Assembly (NCBI GenBank): GCA_001051155.2
Contig: JYIP02000002.1
Coordinates: 1,929,583-1,993,582, forward strand
Source of the DNA: Chrysoporthe austroafricana
Taxonomy: Eukaryota > Ascomycota > Sordariomycetes > Diaporthales > Cryphonectriaceae
Direction of reading: 5' to 3'
DNA length: 64,000 nt
Below are positions 11,024-22,656 of this stretch, piece by piece. A model generated the notes under the pieces. That model was not told where the DNA came from and ran no database searches. It saw only the letters and a program-made list of their open reading frames with translations. Position numbers and translations under genes: made by a program. Each line of letters begins with the position of its first letter. Positions within the stretch are counted from its first letter, which is position 1.

Positions 11024-14000
11024 ATGTCGAGCAGCTCCGACGAAGGCGAGATTAGGGAGAACGGAGTTGAGGTTTCCAAGGCATCTACACTGCCTCAAGT
11101 TGATGGAAACGGTGTTGACCGTCAGGACAGAAGAGCCAGACCCGCGCGCTCCCCCGACCGTGGCGACTACCGTCCTCGACGACCTCGTTCGCCCCGCGGC
11201 TACAAGAGACCTCGCGATGACGACCGCGACACGTATCACCGAGGTGGGAGAGGCGGCCCCGATCCGCGACTCTTTCGTGTCCAGTACGAAGATGCGCTGT
11301 CCTCACGCGATAGACGTGCCTACGAGGATCCGGACCGCTCAGTCTCTCGAAGCCGTCACGACGACTTAGACCGCCCCTCGAATCAGCGATCTCGCGACTC
11401 TCGAGACTACGCATCGGCCAGCTCTCGGTACGACGAGCGCAACCGCGACTATGGACGGTCTGACAAGCGACCACGCACCCGGAGCCCATCTCCCTACAGA
11501 TCCGGCCGTGGCAGCGGAAGGGGGAGGTTCGATCGGAATCGGCGTGATGCTGAAGGCGTTGTCCGGCCTCATCAAGGCCAGCAGGCTGCATCTATCAAGT
11601 ACAGTGCCCAGACTGCCAAACAAGTACGGGATGATACCGCCAACCGGCGGCCTCCTGCGCCTGAAGCCAAAGATGTTTCCAAAGACGTTGCTAAATCTGA
11701 TCAAGGTGCTACGGATGAGCGCATGGCTAAAAAGACCTCGCACTTGCATTTGAGGTATGCCGCGCCACATCCTCATGAGATGATAAGAGCTCACATGTCA
11801 AACAGTGATTCTCCGGGTGCCCCGAGAGGAACTAAGGAAGAGCCAGACCATGACTGGGAGGAACCGAAACCTCTCGACGAAGAAGCCGAAATTGAGCGAC
11901 GCAGACGTCGCCGGGAGGCACTCCTAAGAAAGTCTCGTGCTTCGACCCCCTTGCTTGTTCAGGCTGTTCAGGCTAACAAGAATGACTCGAAAACTGAGGC
12001 TCCTTCCGAGGTCAACTCGCCCCAGAGGACCCCCAGAACTCCTATTTCGGGTGAGTATCACAGCATTCTGCCATCCAGACACATTTTCTGATGACTTAGA
12101 CATGCCTTCTCCTGCCGGACGCGCTCAAGCGAGCATGTCGCCGGAATCCCTTGACATCGTCAACGATGGTGACCTGATCAACCACCATGGCGAAACAAAA
12201 GCCGCTGAGGAGGACGGCCCCTCAGCAGCAGACTACGATCCGACTGTGGACATGCGTGAGGATGAGCGACGCGATGAGATGCGCAATGGCATCGTTGGCC
12301 TGCACGGCGAGGACCGTCGAGAATCCCTAACTTCCGCTAGTCAGGACAAGGATGAGCCTATGGAGACGACCGAAGCAAGCAAAGAGGGTGACGACGATGA
12401 CTTCGACATGTTCGCCGAGGACTTCGACGAGGAGAAGCTCGCAGCACCGAAACCAGCTCCTAAAGCCAAGGCACCCACAGAGGATCCAATCGCACTACAA
12501 GGAAACGACGGTGGTGGTATCCTCGAAGACGATGACAAGGACGGGTATTACAAACTTCGTCCAAGTGAGATCATGAACGGTCGCTATCAGGTGCAGTCCA
12601 GTCTCGGAAAGGGAATGTTCTCTGGTGTGGCGCGGGCCACCGACATCACTACCAAGAAGCTGGTTGCCATCAAAATTATGAGGAACAATGATGCGCTGAA
12701 GAAGGGTGGTTTCACGGAGATTGCTATTCTCCAAAAGCTCAACTCGGCCGACCCGGAGAACAAAAAGCATATCGTCAAGTTTGAACGCTCATTTGAGCAC
12801 AAGGGCCATCTTTGTATGGCATTTGAGAACCTGAGCCTGAACTTGAGAGAAGTGCTGAAGAAATTTGGCAACAACGTCGGTATCAACCTCGTGGCGACGA
12901 AGGCATACGCATACCAGATCTTCCTGGCTCTGGCTCACATGCGCAAGTGCAGCATCATCCACGCTGACTTGAAGCCCGACAATATTCTGGTGAGTCTTGG
13001 TTCATTCTACATCCGAATTGAAATGCCCGAGCTCATGCGGTCACAGGTAAATGAACAGCGAAATGTCCTCAAGATCTGCGATTTGGGAACAGCTATTGAT
13101 CGATCAGACGCGGCAACGGCTCACAACGAGATTACACCCTACCTCGTCAGCAGATTCTATCGAGCCCCCGAAATTATTCTAGGCATGCCCTATGACTATG
13201 CCATCGACACATGGTCCATCGGATGCACCTTGTACGAACTCTACACTGGCAAGATATTGTTCACGGGTGATAGCAACAACCAGATGCTCCGGGCGATCAT
13301 GGAGATTAGAGGCAAGATGAGTGCCAAACTCTACCGCCGGGGTTCGCTCTGGTCAATGCATTTCGACGAGACGGGGAACTTCATTAGTCAAGAGAGAGAC
13401 AAGATCCTTGGCAAGGTATGTTGTATCGATTTGCTCGCTTTCCACAAAACTTTCCCTTGGCCAGGTCGACGTCGCTGGCGACAAATCGGAGGAGCCGAGT
13501 GGCTGCTTGACAGCGGGCTGTTCTATTCTGAGCTATTTGAACATCCCTTGGCACCGTCAGAGCGCCAATGTAGAGCAAGTGCTCGACATTCATGCAAGTG
13601 ACCGCAGGAGCTCCCCGGCAACAGCCCTTAGAACCGAATCTTATGACCTGGGTTGTCGTCGTGGGCTCTGCACCGCGCAGGAGTCTGCGTAGGCGCTGAG
13701 CCCTGGCTCGCAGCTGTGGCTGCGGAGGATGACGACCATTCCGGTATTACTACAACCACTACAAATCATCCTTCGCCGCCGCGGCTTGTTCAGGCGGCCC
13801 TATGAGTCTATGGCGCTTAGCCTGCATGCCCCCTTTTCGTTCACGTACGCTGCACCAATTCCTTCACACTTCATCGATCCCTACCGAGCAGCGGATAGAG
13901 CGAGGCGCTAATATGCTCCTTGTAAATGCAGACGACCGTCAGGATCTTACCCGTGGTTAAGCCTACGCGCGACCTCCGGACACGCCTCATGACTGCCTCC

Positions 14001-14156
14001 AGCGGCATGGATGAGGCAGAAGCTAGACACCTCAATCATTTCCACGATCTACTGGATCGCTGCCTGGCTGTGAATCCTGACAAGAGAATCACGCCCTCGG
14101 AGGCCCTGCGTCACCCGTTTTTCCAGGAAAAGATTGGTTCGTCTTCACGGCGATAG
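11024..14156 (+). CDS. prp4: pre-mRNA splicing kinase Prp4
   Basis: A Ser/Thr kinase of the Prp4 (PRPF4B) family that phosphorylates spliceosome components during tri-snRNP activation; nuclear. Exons are 11024-12050, 12100-12989, 13047-13415 and 13932-14156, giving 836 residues. The first 340 residues are an Arg/Ser/Asp-rich RS-like region. An acidic linker follows, then the kinase domain from about residue 503: Gly-rich loop GKGMFSG, Lys534 in VAIK, HADLKPDN (Asp632, with Ala replacing Arg of HRD as typical for Prp4), CDLGTA replacing DFG, and the C-lobe VKPTRDLRTRL and NPDKRITPSEALRHPFF. Introns are 49, 57 and 516 nt. The third is about ten times longer than its neighbours; skipping the whole interval restores the family sequence (GK then TTVRI). 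Confidence 0.92.
13416..13931 (+). other. unusually long intron in prp4
   Basis: It starts with GTATGT and ends with AATGCAG, and interrupts the kinase C-lobe between GK and TTVRILP. At 516 nt it far exceeds the 49- and 57-nt introns of the same gene. Inside, another CAG acceptor near 13466 opens a frame that continues for some 75 codons before a stop, so a cassette exon or premature-stop isoform is possible. No transposon end or snoRNA box was recognised. Confidence 0.7.
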
Positions 14157-17100
14157 ATGAAACTAGGGCGTGCGGACAGATGTAATTCTACATAGCCACA
14201 ATTTAGCTAGACGGAAAGGTGCGAGCCATCATTGTCATTGTACGTGCCCCTGGCAACGAGAGGTTTGTTAATGCCCGGTGCGTCCGCCAAGAGCTCATCA
14301 GAACTGCAGACGAGGACACGAATACATACATTGGTTTCACGATATGTGCTTGTGCCAGAGTCATTTCATTGGAGATCCTCTCACCAAAAATAGATTGCCA
14401 TTTCAGCATCTAGTCGACGCAACTCGGACGTTACATCTCGTATTAAAGTAGCCTGACGTTTTGGAGCTGTAGATACGCATCCAAATCTCGGCGAGGGTGA
14501 TTCTTCCGGACGGTAATGTGACCTGCCGCCCTCATGATGTCTATCAATGTTGTGCGCGGCTGCCCAAATTCGTCGTTGTGCATAACGGCGCAATGGAAAC
14601 CAACAGTAGGGCTGGAGCTGGGAAACGTATTTCGCCGCACTCGTGCAGCACCACAGCGGCAAGACTGTCATGACCGCAAGTACACTGTAGTTTCAGACTC
14701 TTGATCCGGGCTCTGACAAGTCTACGCTGACAGGTTGGGCGACTGCTCCTTCGAATGATTTGGTGGACACCATGGGCAGCAAGTCACTGGCTGATGCTCG
14801 CCTTCTTGACGGTGGTACACTTCCAACTGGAGACGATCTGTGACCAGCATAACGACACCTCGTGTAAGCGCTGTATTGATGCCGGCTGCCGCCGCGGTGC
14901 ACTCGCAACTCGGAGCCCGTGCGGTTCGCATCGGCAGGTGTCCGAGACAACCAGACTGGAGGACCTACATCGATCGAGCGGCGATGTGCAGCTCTGAGGA
15001 GCAGCTGACCCGGGAGGCAAGATCCTGACGGCAAGCGACGAAGTGTGCACGTCACGAGGCTGGGGAAGTGAAGGTTCCGTCATCGTGCCTCCGCCACGAG
15101 AAGGGCAGTATTGAGCGTCATGGACCACGTCGGTCGCGAAAAGGACCCGCCCAGCTGGACTGTGCACACAGACAGGCAGGGCCTGTGTTCCAAAGGACAA
15201 GCTAGGACGCCGCAGGGACGATTGATCACGAGACAAGTATCGGGTGCCCCATCTTTACTGTACCATACAGATCTGATTTATTTCATTCCTTCCTTCCGTC
15301 GTCATCACTGTCCGAGCACAGATCAGATCAGGTCAGCTTATCCATCCGCACAGACCTGATCCCATCTCAAAGTGTAGAAAAGCCTACGGACGCGCACCCC
15401 CGAGGTGATGTGAGCTGGGTAGCTGAGTCGTGTGGTGGCGCGCTGTGTGACGTTCTACGCATGCACGCCGGTTCGAAGATGAGGCGAATAATGTTGCACG
15501 CCCTCTCGGCTCGGGATGATTTTCGTCTGGTTGAGAGACATGACTGGAGAGAAACGGCGATTCACAGGAATAGGATATGCATCAAATCTTCGTCGCATTT
15601 CCGCAGGGTGGCGCCGAAATACTGCACTTCTGGCGGCACATCACTCCCGCAGGATCCTCTTCCTCGTGCGCGCAGACCCGGCCTCCAGGACTGCACGTTA
15701 CCAAACGGATGTTGAGCCGCTGACAGGCAGGTATTCACGCCACGGTGGTGCAAGAGCCCGGCGAGCCGAGCACACCGAGCGGACGAGATGAAACGAGAGA
15801 CACAAGCCATGACAACACATCACGAGACATGTCCAACGGTGGTCTGCCCGCGTCAAACTCGCCTGCGACACCGCAGCAAGAACCAGTTCGAGTTGACAGG
15901 CCGACACTAGACTGCCTACAGTGGTCCGCGCGCCAGGGCGCAACGGGGATCGTAGGCGTGCGTTGATTGTGGCTGCTTACCAACGTCAGTGTCCGTCCGA
16001 CGAGATCGGCCAGCCGCAGACTTGAGCATGCGGTCATCTACAGATCCCAGCACGGTCGTGCTGGCGCCTGCTCTAGCCCAGTTCCGCGGCCAGCCAGCGA
16101 GCGGTAAACACTCGGGCGAGAGACAGTGTCATAAGTGCCATGCGGCTGCGCCCGGTTTGAGACAAGACAGGTGGACGAGGCTGGTTCGTCGGTCCGGAGG
16201 GCCCAGGCCCCTGATTGGCCTCCAGCGCAGGGAGGGGGAGGCTGAACTGCACTTTGTCTCGGACTCTCACCGCCGCTAGAGGAGGGAACTGTTGGTGCGT
16301 GCAGAGACCAAAGAGTTGCCTTTCAGGGCCGGCGAGTCAGTGCGCAGCGAATGCGCACGAGAGAACCAAGTCTACTGCGTTCGCTTTTCAGCCCGCCACC
16401 GGCCGTGTGGGACACAGCATGGTGTCGATCGAGCTGAGTGTACCCATGGTGTGAAGTCATCCGATGTCCGGATACGAAGTAGCGCCCACGTCTCTCGGCG
16501 TCTGGGGCGGTTTCGCACAGATGAAATCAGATAGTTCCCTCAGCCGACCGAATTTAGTCGGGCCAGGGTGGGGAGGAAGCAGTCTCCCGGTTACCCGTAC
16601 CCATGGCTTCATCCGTGAGCACTAGGTGCAGGAAGCCTTCTGCTAGGTGCAGGATTAGTGTCCCTGCTGGCCCAAGCAGCCCAGCCTCTACTATGTTAGT
16701 GGCCACCACGACAAGGTTGGCGTCAACGGTGGATGGGATGGATTGTCCGCCATCGAGATTCGAGACCACGAGAGCCGCGTTGTCGGGGCTCTTGGCACCC
16801 TGAAGGTCTGTGGGAAGGTTTCGCCACGAGCTACGCTGCTCACATGCCGTTCATGCAGGTCGAGCCGTCTCCCATCCCCAGAGCGTGGTAAGGATGCAGC
16901 ACCGTGCCGCTCGGACCACATCTAAAAATCGATGTTGGGATTTGGGATTGCGAATCCTTCCTCGGAAACGAAACGCTGCCACGGCAGGGGGGTTGGAGCT
17001 TGAGAGGTTGAGTTGGTGGTGTGGTGCTCTCACAATAGATTCGAGCAAATCGAGATTGCCAGGCTGAGGGAGTTTCCCATGATTCCATCCAGGGCTGTCA

Positions 17101-20100
17101 CACAGTATCCGCCTATAGTAGCATGCCCCCAAATTTGCACCCAAATTACAGGAGTGGTGCTCTCGAGACCAACATGGCTGTTCAGATACTATCGCCGCTC
17201 GTCAGCAGTGAGGTCGCTTAACTCGATTGACCCGCCACCTGGTCATCCAAATGGTCCCGGGCTTGACATCATGCCAGCCAGCCCTGCGCCTCATCCCGGG
17301 AGCTGGAGAGCACGAAGGGGCCCACAGGGGCGACAGCACGGAGCCCTCCAGGATCCGTCCGCAGATTGTGCATCGCAGAAGATCTCATGGGATGAAGATC
17401 GGCTCCCACCCTTGCTGCGACAGTTCGAATGCTCTCAGACGCCGCTGGGCTGTCCTCTGATACGCCGGCTCGTTGGTCGAAAACGTTCTGTTATTTATGC
17501 ACTCACCGCCCTCGTCTGATTTCCACCCATCACCGGCGGAGATCATCACGGAGCGCAAGGGCAGTACCATGCATGGAAGCATGAATCTGGAGACATGCTT
17601 TCGTCACCAGGGCACATGCAAGGGTCTGTTTCAACATCAAGATGCGGAAGACCTCATATCGATAACAGCGGGACGAGGGGCCTAGAACAGACTCTTCCCC
17701 GATGCGCATGGCAAGGCATGGGTCTCTAGAAACAGGTTCCTCGGAATATTGGTACCTTGAATAGATTGGTAGGCAGGTAGGCTCCCGTGTCTACTATAGT
17801 AGCAAGCTGGGCAGGTAGGCAGGTGGGCCGGTGTAACTTACAGTCGTAGTCAATTAGATCGCTGAAACTAAATCTGGTGTTAATTGTCTTATTGTCAAGA
17901 TGGAGGGGGGTGTTGAACAATAGAATGAAGGGCTACGACATGCCTAGCAGGGCGGCCCATCGAGACGGTCTCCGGCTGGTCGCCCTTGGCATGATGAACG
18001 GGTCTGTAAGCATGACGACGCAGCAGCCGAGCCAAGACGGGCACCAGCGCACTGGCGTTATCCAGAGCGGCGGGCCCCTTGGGTGTCGTGGGGATGGAGA
18101 CACGGCCAGTGCGCCGTGGGCAGGGCCTGCGGGAAGCCTTGCGTCACAGAACGGTGTCACTATTATGCTGACCCCAAGGACAGACCTCGGGGTGGGACAT
18201 CAGATGATGCACACCAATTCGAGGCGCATCCCATCACACCTGCCCTGTAGGGTGTTTGACGGTCATCTGATGGCCGCCTCCCAAGCCGTGTGCCGCCTAG
18301 CAGGATAGCCAAGGTGTAAGAGAGGCCTAGTCCTAGCCCCGCGGCGGCTCAAGAGCGGAAGTCTACTGGATCAGACTTTCCGAGTCGTCTTGAGTCCAGT
18401 TTCGACGGAAACAGCTCACGCAAGCTTGTCGTCAATGGGGTAGGAACCGGCAAGTTGTGACTCCTTGTGGCTTGGTGCGGATCCTATGCGAGGCTTGCTT
18501 CGAGAACCGTCCGTGGAGAGATTTCGGCGGCGACAACGGCCAGGTGCACGACAACAGGAGCCGAGACGTTGTCCCGCTGGCAGCCGGCCTGCTACAGGTG
18601 ATCCCACGACACGAAGAATATCAGTCGATCCCACAAGTGCATGAGGTGCCGGCTGCAACTGTTCGGAACAGGAAGCTCGTCTCAACCCAGTCTGAGCAAG
18701 ACAAGCTTTCTGGGACCCCAACTCGCGAAACGGGACGCCGGGTCGATCTTCGCTATGCGAATGGAAATAGAAACAACATGAGTCCCTAGTGGTTGCTGAA
18801 ATCTACACCCGGGGTCATGAGTGTTGGTGCGACGTCTAGTGGATGCTCCCGATCTTCAAAAGTCCCAGCGCCCAGAGCTCGGGCGAGCCAACAGAAGCAT
18901 GATCATCCTCCTCAGGACCCTCCTCGGGGGATTTGGTAGTTTGGAAGGGGGGCGTGTGAAGCTTCCCCCGGTGTCGTCTCGCGCTGGGCCTTGAGGGGCT
19001 GTGTGATTATCCTCTGTGGTCTCGGCATTGAGTCTGGCCTCACCAGGTCCACAACCAGAAGCGTCAGACGTCAGCGGTGGCGTTTACTCCCGTGGTCGTC
19101 AAGGAGCCATAACGAATCAGATGGGCCGGTTTCAGATCCGATATTGCTCCATATTGACCCGGGGCCGCGACCCGCCCGTGTCATCGTGACTGCAAGGCCA
19201 GCAGGGCGTGCTGCTGTAGTTGCCACCCGAGATGATCCTCCCACCACCGCGGGACAACGTACCACAGGGTACGTAGTGATATTCCCCTCTGATCGCCAAT
19301 GCGACGCGCGAGGACGGGCTGATTGGTCAGGAGCAGCTGGGAACGATGCACCTTTGACGTGAAGCTCGTAATGCTGAATCTCCGTAAGGGTCCACAGGAG
19401 GCTCAACAGGCCGAGGAGAATGCGGCCGCGGGGCGGCAGCAGTGTCCCATGGATTGGAAGGCCGCCATGTTCCCAGATTGGCGGTTCTAATTTCATTAGT
19501 GCAAATTACAACGTGGTGTCGTGGCTTAGCGAACCTAGACTACCATAGGCACTATTGGTATGCAGTCGCAAGTTGGCAACGACGCAATTCCGGGGTCTGG
19601 CGTCGCGCACGGCCGCCCGAGATTGCGAGGTCCCACCCACCAGCGCCAATTTTGGCTACAGCGCCACGCTGCCCAGTAGTGGGTAGTGGCTGGTGGGCAG
19701 CCCCTTGCGTGCGGGCTGTGGCTTGACGGCGGCCTTACCTAAGTCACCATTGCACCATAGCACCCAGTGGCACCCTCCTGAGCAGGTACCACAAGTCACA
19801 GCAGCAGCAGCTAGGTACCCACGGTAACCCACGGTACCACAGCACCACAGTAATGAGCAGTGATGGGCCCGTGGACCCTTCGCCCAAAACCGCCGCCGCA
19901 CGCTGGTCGCGACGGTAGGTAGGCAGAGGTGGGTGGTGGGACCTCGCACCTCACCCGTCACCACCCGTCCGTGCCGTCAAATCTCTCCTTCGCGCGATCA
20001 ACACCCACCTGCCGCTCTTGTGCCTGTCATCGCCGCGTCCAGGCAAGATTGGAGTCACATTTCCAGATCTCAGGCCCAGGCCCACCGTGCCCACCAGCGA

Positions 20101-22656
20101 GCGGCCTGCGGGCGATGCTGGCGATGCGATGTGAGGCGGGGATGCAACCCTCGGACAAATTGCTGGATGCGACCCACCGCGTGCCTCGCCCTCTTTGGCC
20201 AGACTACTGCAGATGAGCGGCCTTGACATGCACCTGCCACACCGTCAGTACCGTGCACCACTTGGCACGTCGTGAGAGAGGCACCGAGAGGCGCCCGCGG
20301 CCTACCAGAGGGGGGCGATCTGAGCCACCCGTGTGGGCTCACCCAACAGTGGCGGCAGCTTAGTCTGGCCGCCCTTCTGCAAGCCTTCTGCAGGCCCTAC
20401 TGCGGCGCCAAAAGAATCCGCTCGATCCAACTGGATGGCGTCTTCTTACCCACCCAGTTTTTTTTTTCTCGGTCCATTGACTCACGGGCTGGTCGAATGG
20501 CACGTCGCCCTTGGGGCCCCTCCGGGCCCCACCCACACCATCTCTCCGTGACACGAGGCGGCCGTGGCGACCAAACACGGGGTCGGTGCCCTCTTGGTGC
20601 CGGGGTCCAGTCAGCAACAGCCCGTCAAATTAAGATGGGCGGACGCATGATTGATTGGCACACCAGCCAGCCGTGCCAGCGTCACTCGAAACTCCCGCAG
20701 GCAGGGGGGCGGCCCTGGCTGTCCCCACCCATCCTCTCGCCTGTCCAGATGCGGCCCCAGACAGTGCCAGCACCAAAGACAGCCTCAATTCTTCCCTGGC
20801 CCCCCCCCTCCTCGGCATCCTGCGGAGCCAGCATACCCCTGGCGCTCCTGCTCATCACGAGGCTGCTAAGCGAACATGGGCGCCATGGCAGTGGCACTGG
20901 TATTGGCCCAGCGACTGGGCGATTTCGAGGGTCAAAAATGTCCGATGCGACTGATTGGTGTCTGACTGCTCCCAGGTGATCTACGCCTGTTTTTCCAGAA
21001 ACAGGCCGTTGCGCACTAGGATGTTCCGGAAGCATTACGTGCACAGGCCGCTCTGCGTCCCCCAGCGACAACACCACGAGTGTCAAGTTATCGCATCACA
21101 AAGCGCCTCTGACTGGTACTGCCCGGAGGCAGTGTCTACTGTACTAGATGACGGCGCTGGTGGGAGATCGCGATCCGTACGTCTTCCGTACCGCGTCTTG
21201 GAGGACCTGAGGGCCGAAGGACGCGGGACCTCCGGCAAGCCGTTGGGGCCACGGGCGAGGCCACCTGTCACCAACTAGCCAGCCGATGCTGGCCTGCGCA
21301 GATGGGACACCTCTGGCCTGGCCCTCGCTTGTGTCGCAACAATTTCATGTCATAACAGATCCCCACCTGTTAGGCATGCCGCTTTGATAGCTGTGTCAGC
21401 GTCTGAGATGGCAGAAACACCAACATCCAACCAGTTGTCTTACCGGGCGAGACTCTGGCTCAGGAGCCAGACCCAGGACCCCGCGTTGCGACACAAGAGA
21501 CCGCAGGTCCTTTTGCCCCACGCGTCATGTTGTCTGAACAACACGGCCAGTAGCGGCTGCAGCAAGCTGACAATGGCTTGCAACATGGGCCCGAGTGCAG
21601 TAATGGCTAGCGGTGGCCAGGGCGACACACCTGGGCTTTACTGCAAGACCGCTAGCGGGGCGGCAAAGAAGGGCGCACATCAGCTGGTTGTCAAAGAATT
21701 AGCCACCAGTGGCCACAGGCACCGAGCCGTCCCACCCACAAGGCTGCCTCTGCAACAGCCGGATGCAGCCCGAGTACTGCGATCGCCACGCTCATTCTCC
21801 CGGGGCGGGCGGCCTGGAGACAATTCTTGCCTAGGCACGCTAGGGCACATTCCGGTTCCGGCACATGAGGCGCGCTCTGGAGTAGATCACTACTGGGTGT
21901 TTCTACCCGAGTGACGCAGTATGCTTTCGCAAGCTCCTGTGCTGTTGCAGATCCCAGGTGCAGGAGCCGGCCAAGCACCCCCGTGTGCATAGCACATCTT
22001 AATCATACGCTCACGCCCTGAAAGGGGTGTGGGTCGTTCAGTCTCCATACTAAACTTCAACGGGGCCCACGCACACACCCACACAGCATTCCTACAGGAC
22101 TTGGGTCGCGAGCAGGGCCTCCCCGGCCTAGGTATCCATGCAACTACGACATGGGACGTGTACCTACGTACCGTCGTCTTCTCCAGTCTTCTCCAGGGCT
22201 TCCGTCTGGCCATGCCCCAAGCTGGACCAAATATGTATCTGCAAGGCCCTCATCTCCAAGCCTTCACAACTACCTCCTCTCACACGACTCCAACCTCACG
22301 ACTCCCCTCCCCGCAACACCTCATCAACATCCGTCTTTCACCGCAGACAGATACCACCACGACTACACTGTGCTGTCTGCTTTATTATCCACTTCGACTT
22401 GATCCTTGTTTCCACACAGGATCATCGCTCGACGTGTCCGACTCGCCGACCCGACGGATCTTGAGAGCAGGACAAAGGCTGCCGCCATCCACGTTTTGGT
22501 TTCCGCAGGACTTTTTCTTCCAGGACTTCCAGGATCTCTATGCTGCCGTCTACCTGGACTTGATTTCCTTTTTCTTCTGTTGTGTTTGGTCTGTTTGAGC
22601 CGGCCCGTTCACGACCCACTGGGAAAGGAAACCATCTAGGCCTCCGACCCGTCAAC
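14157..22656. other. 8.5-kb gene-poor interval
   Basis: No frame in this 8.5 kb looks like a real gene, and no tRNA or rRNA was recognised. The DNA is fairly GC-rich, without the TA-rich signature of heavy repeat-induced point mutation. Short imperfect repeats occur: GGTAGGCAGGTAGGC-like copies at about 17770-17830, GGTACC and CCCACGGTA motifs at 19784-19841, and a 9-bp inverted repeat at 15326-15361. The last 500 bases are CT-rich and probably contain the promoter and leader of the downstream kinase. Confidence 0.55.
15326..15361. repeat. 9-bp perfect inverted repeat
   Basis: GATCAGGTC at 15326-15334 is mirrored by GACCTGATC at 15353-15361, with an 18-nt spacer. It could be a dimeric protein-binding site or chance. 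Confidence 0.6.

Noticed and set aside
13466..13690. Extra coding exon of prp4
   Set aside because: Its translation does not match the kinase family and skipping the whole interval restores the conserved sequence; kept only as a possible isoform.
20272..20979. 235-codon plus-strand frame in the gene-poor interval
   Set aside because: The composition is random-looking (Trp, Cys and Arg-rich), with no domain, and a similar-length frame exists on the other strand.
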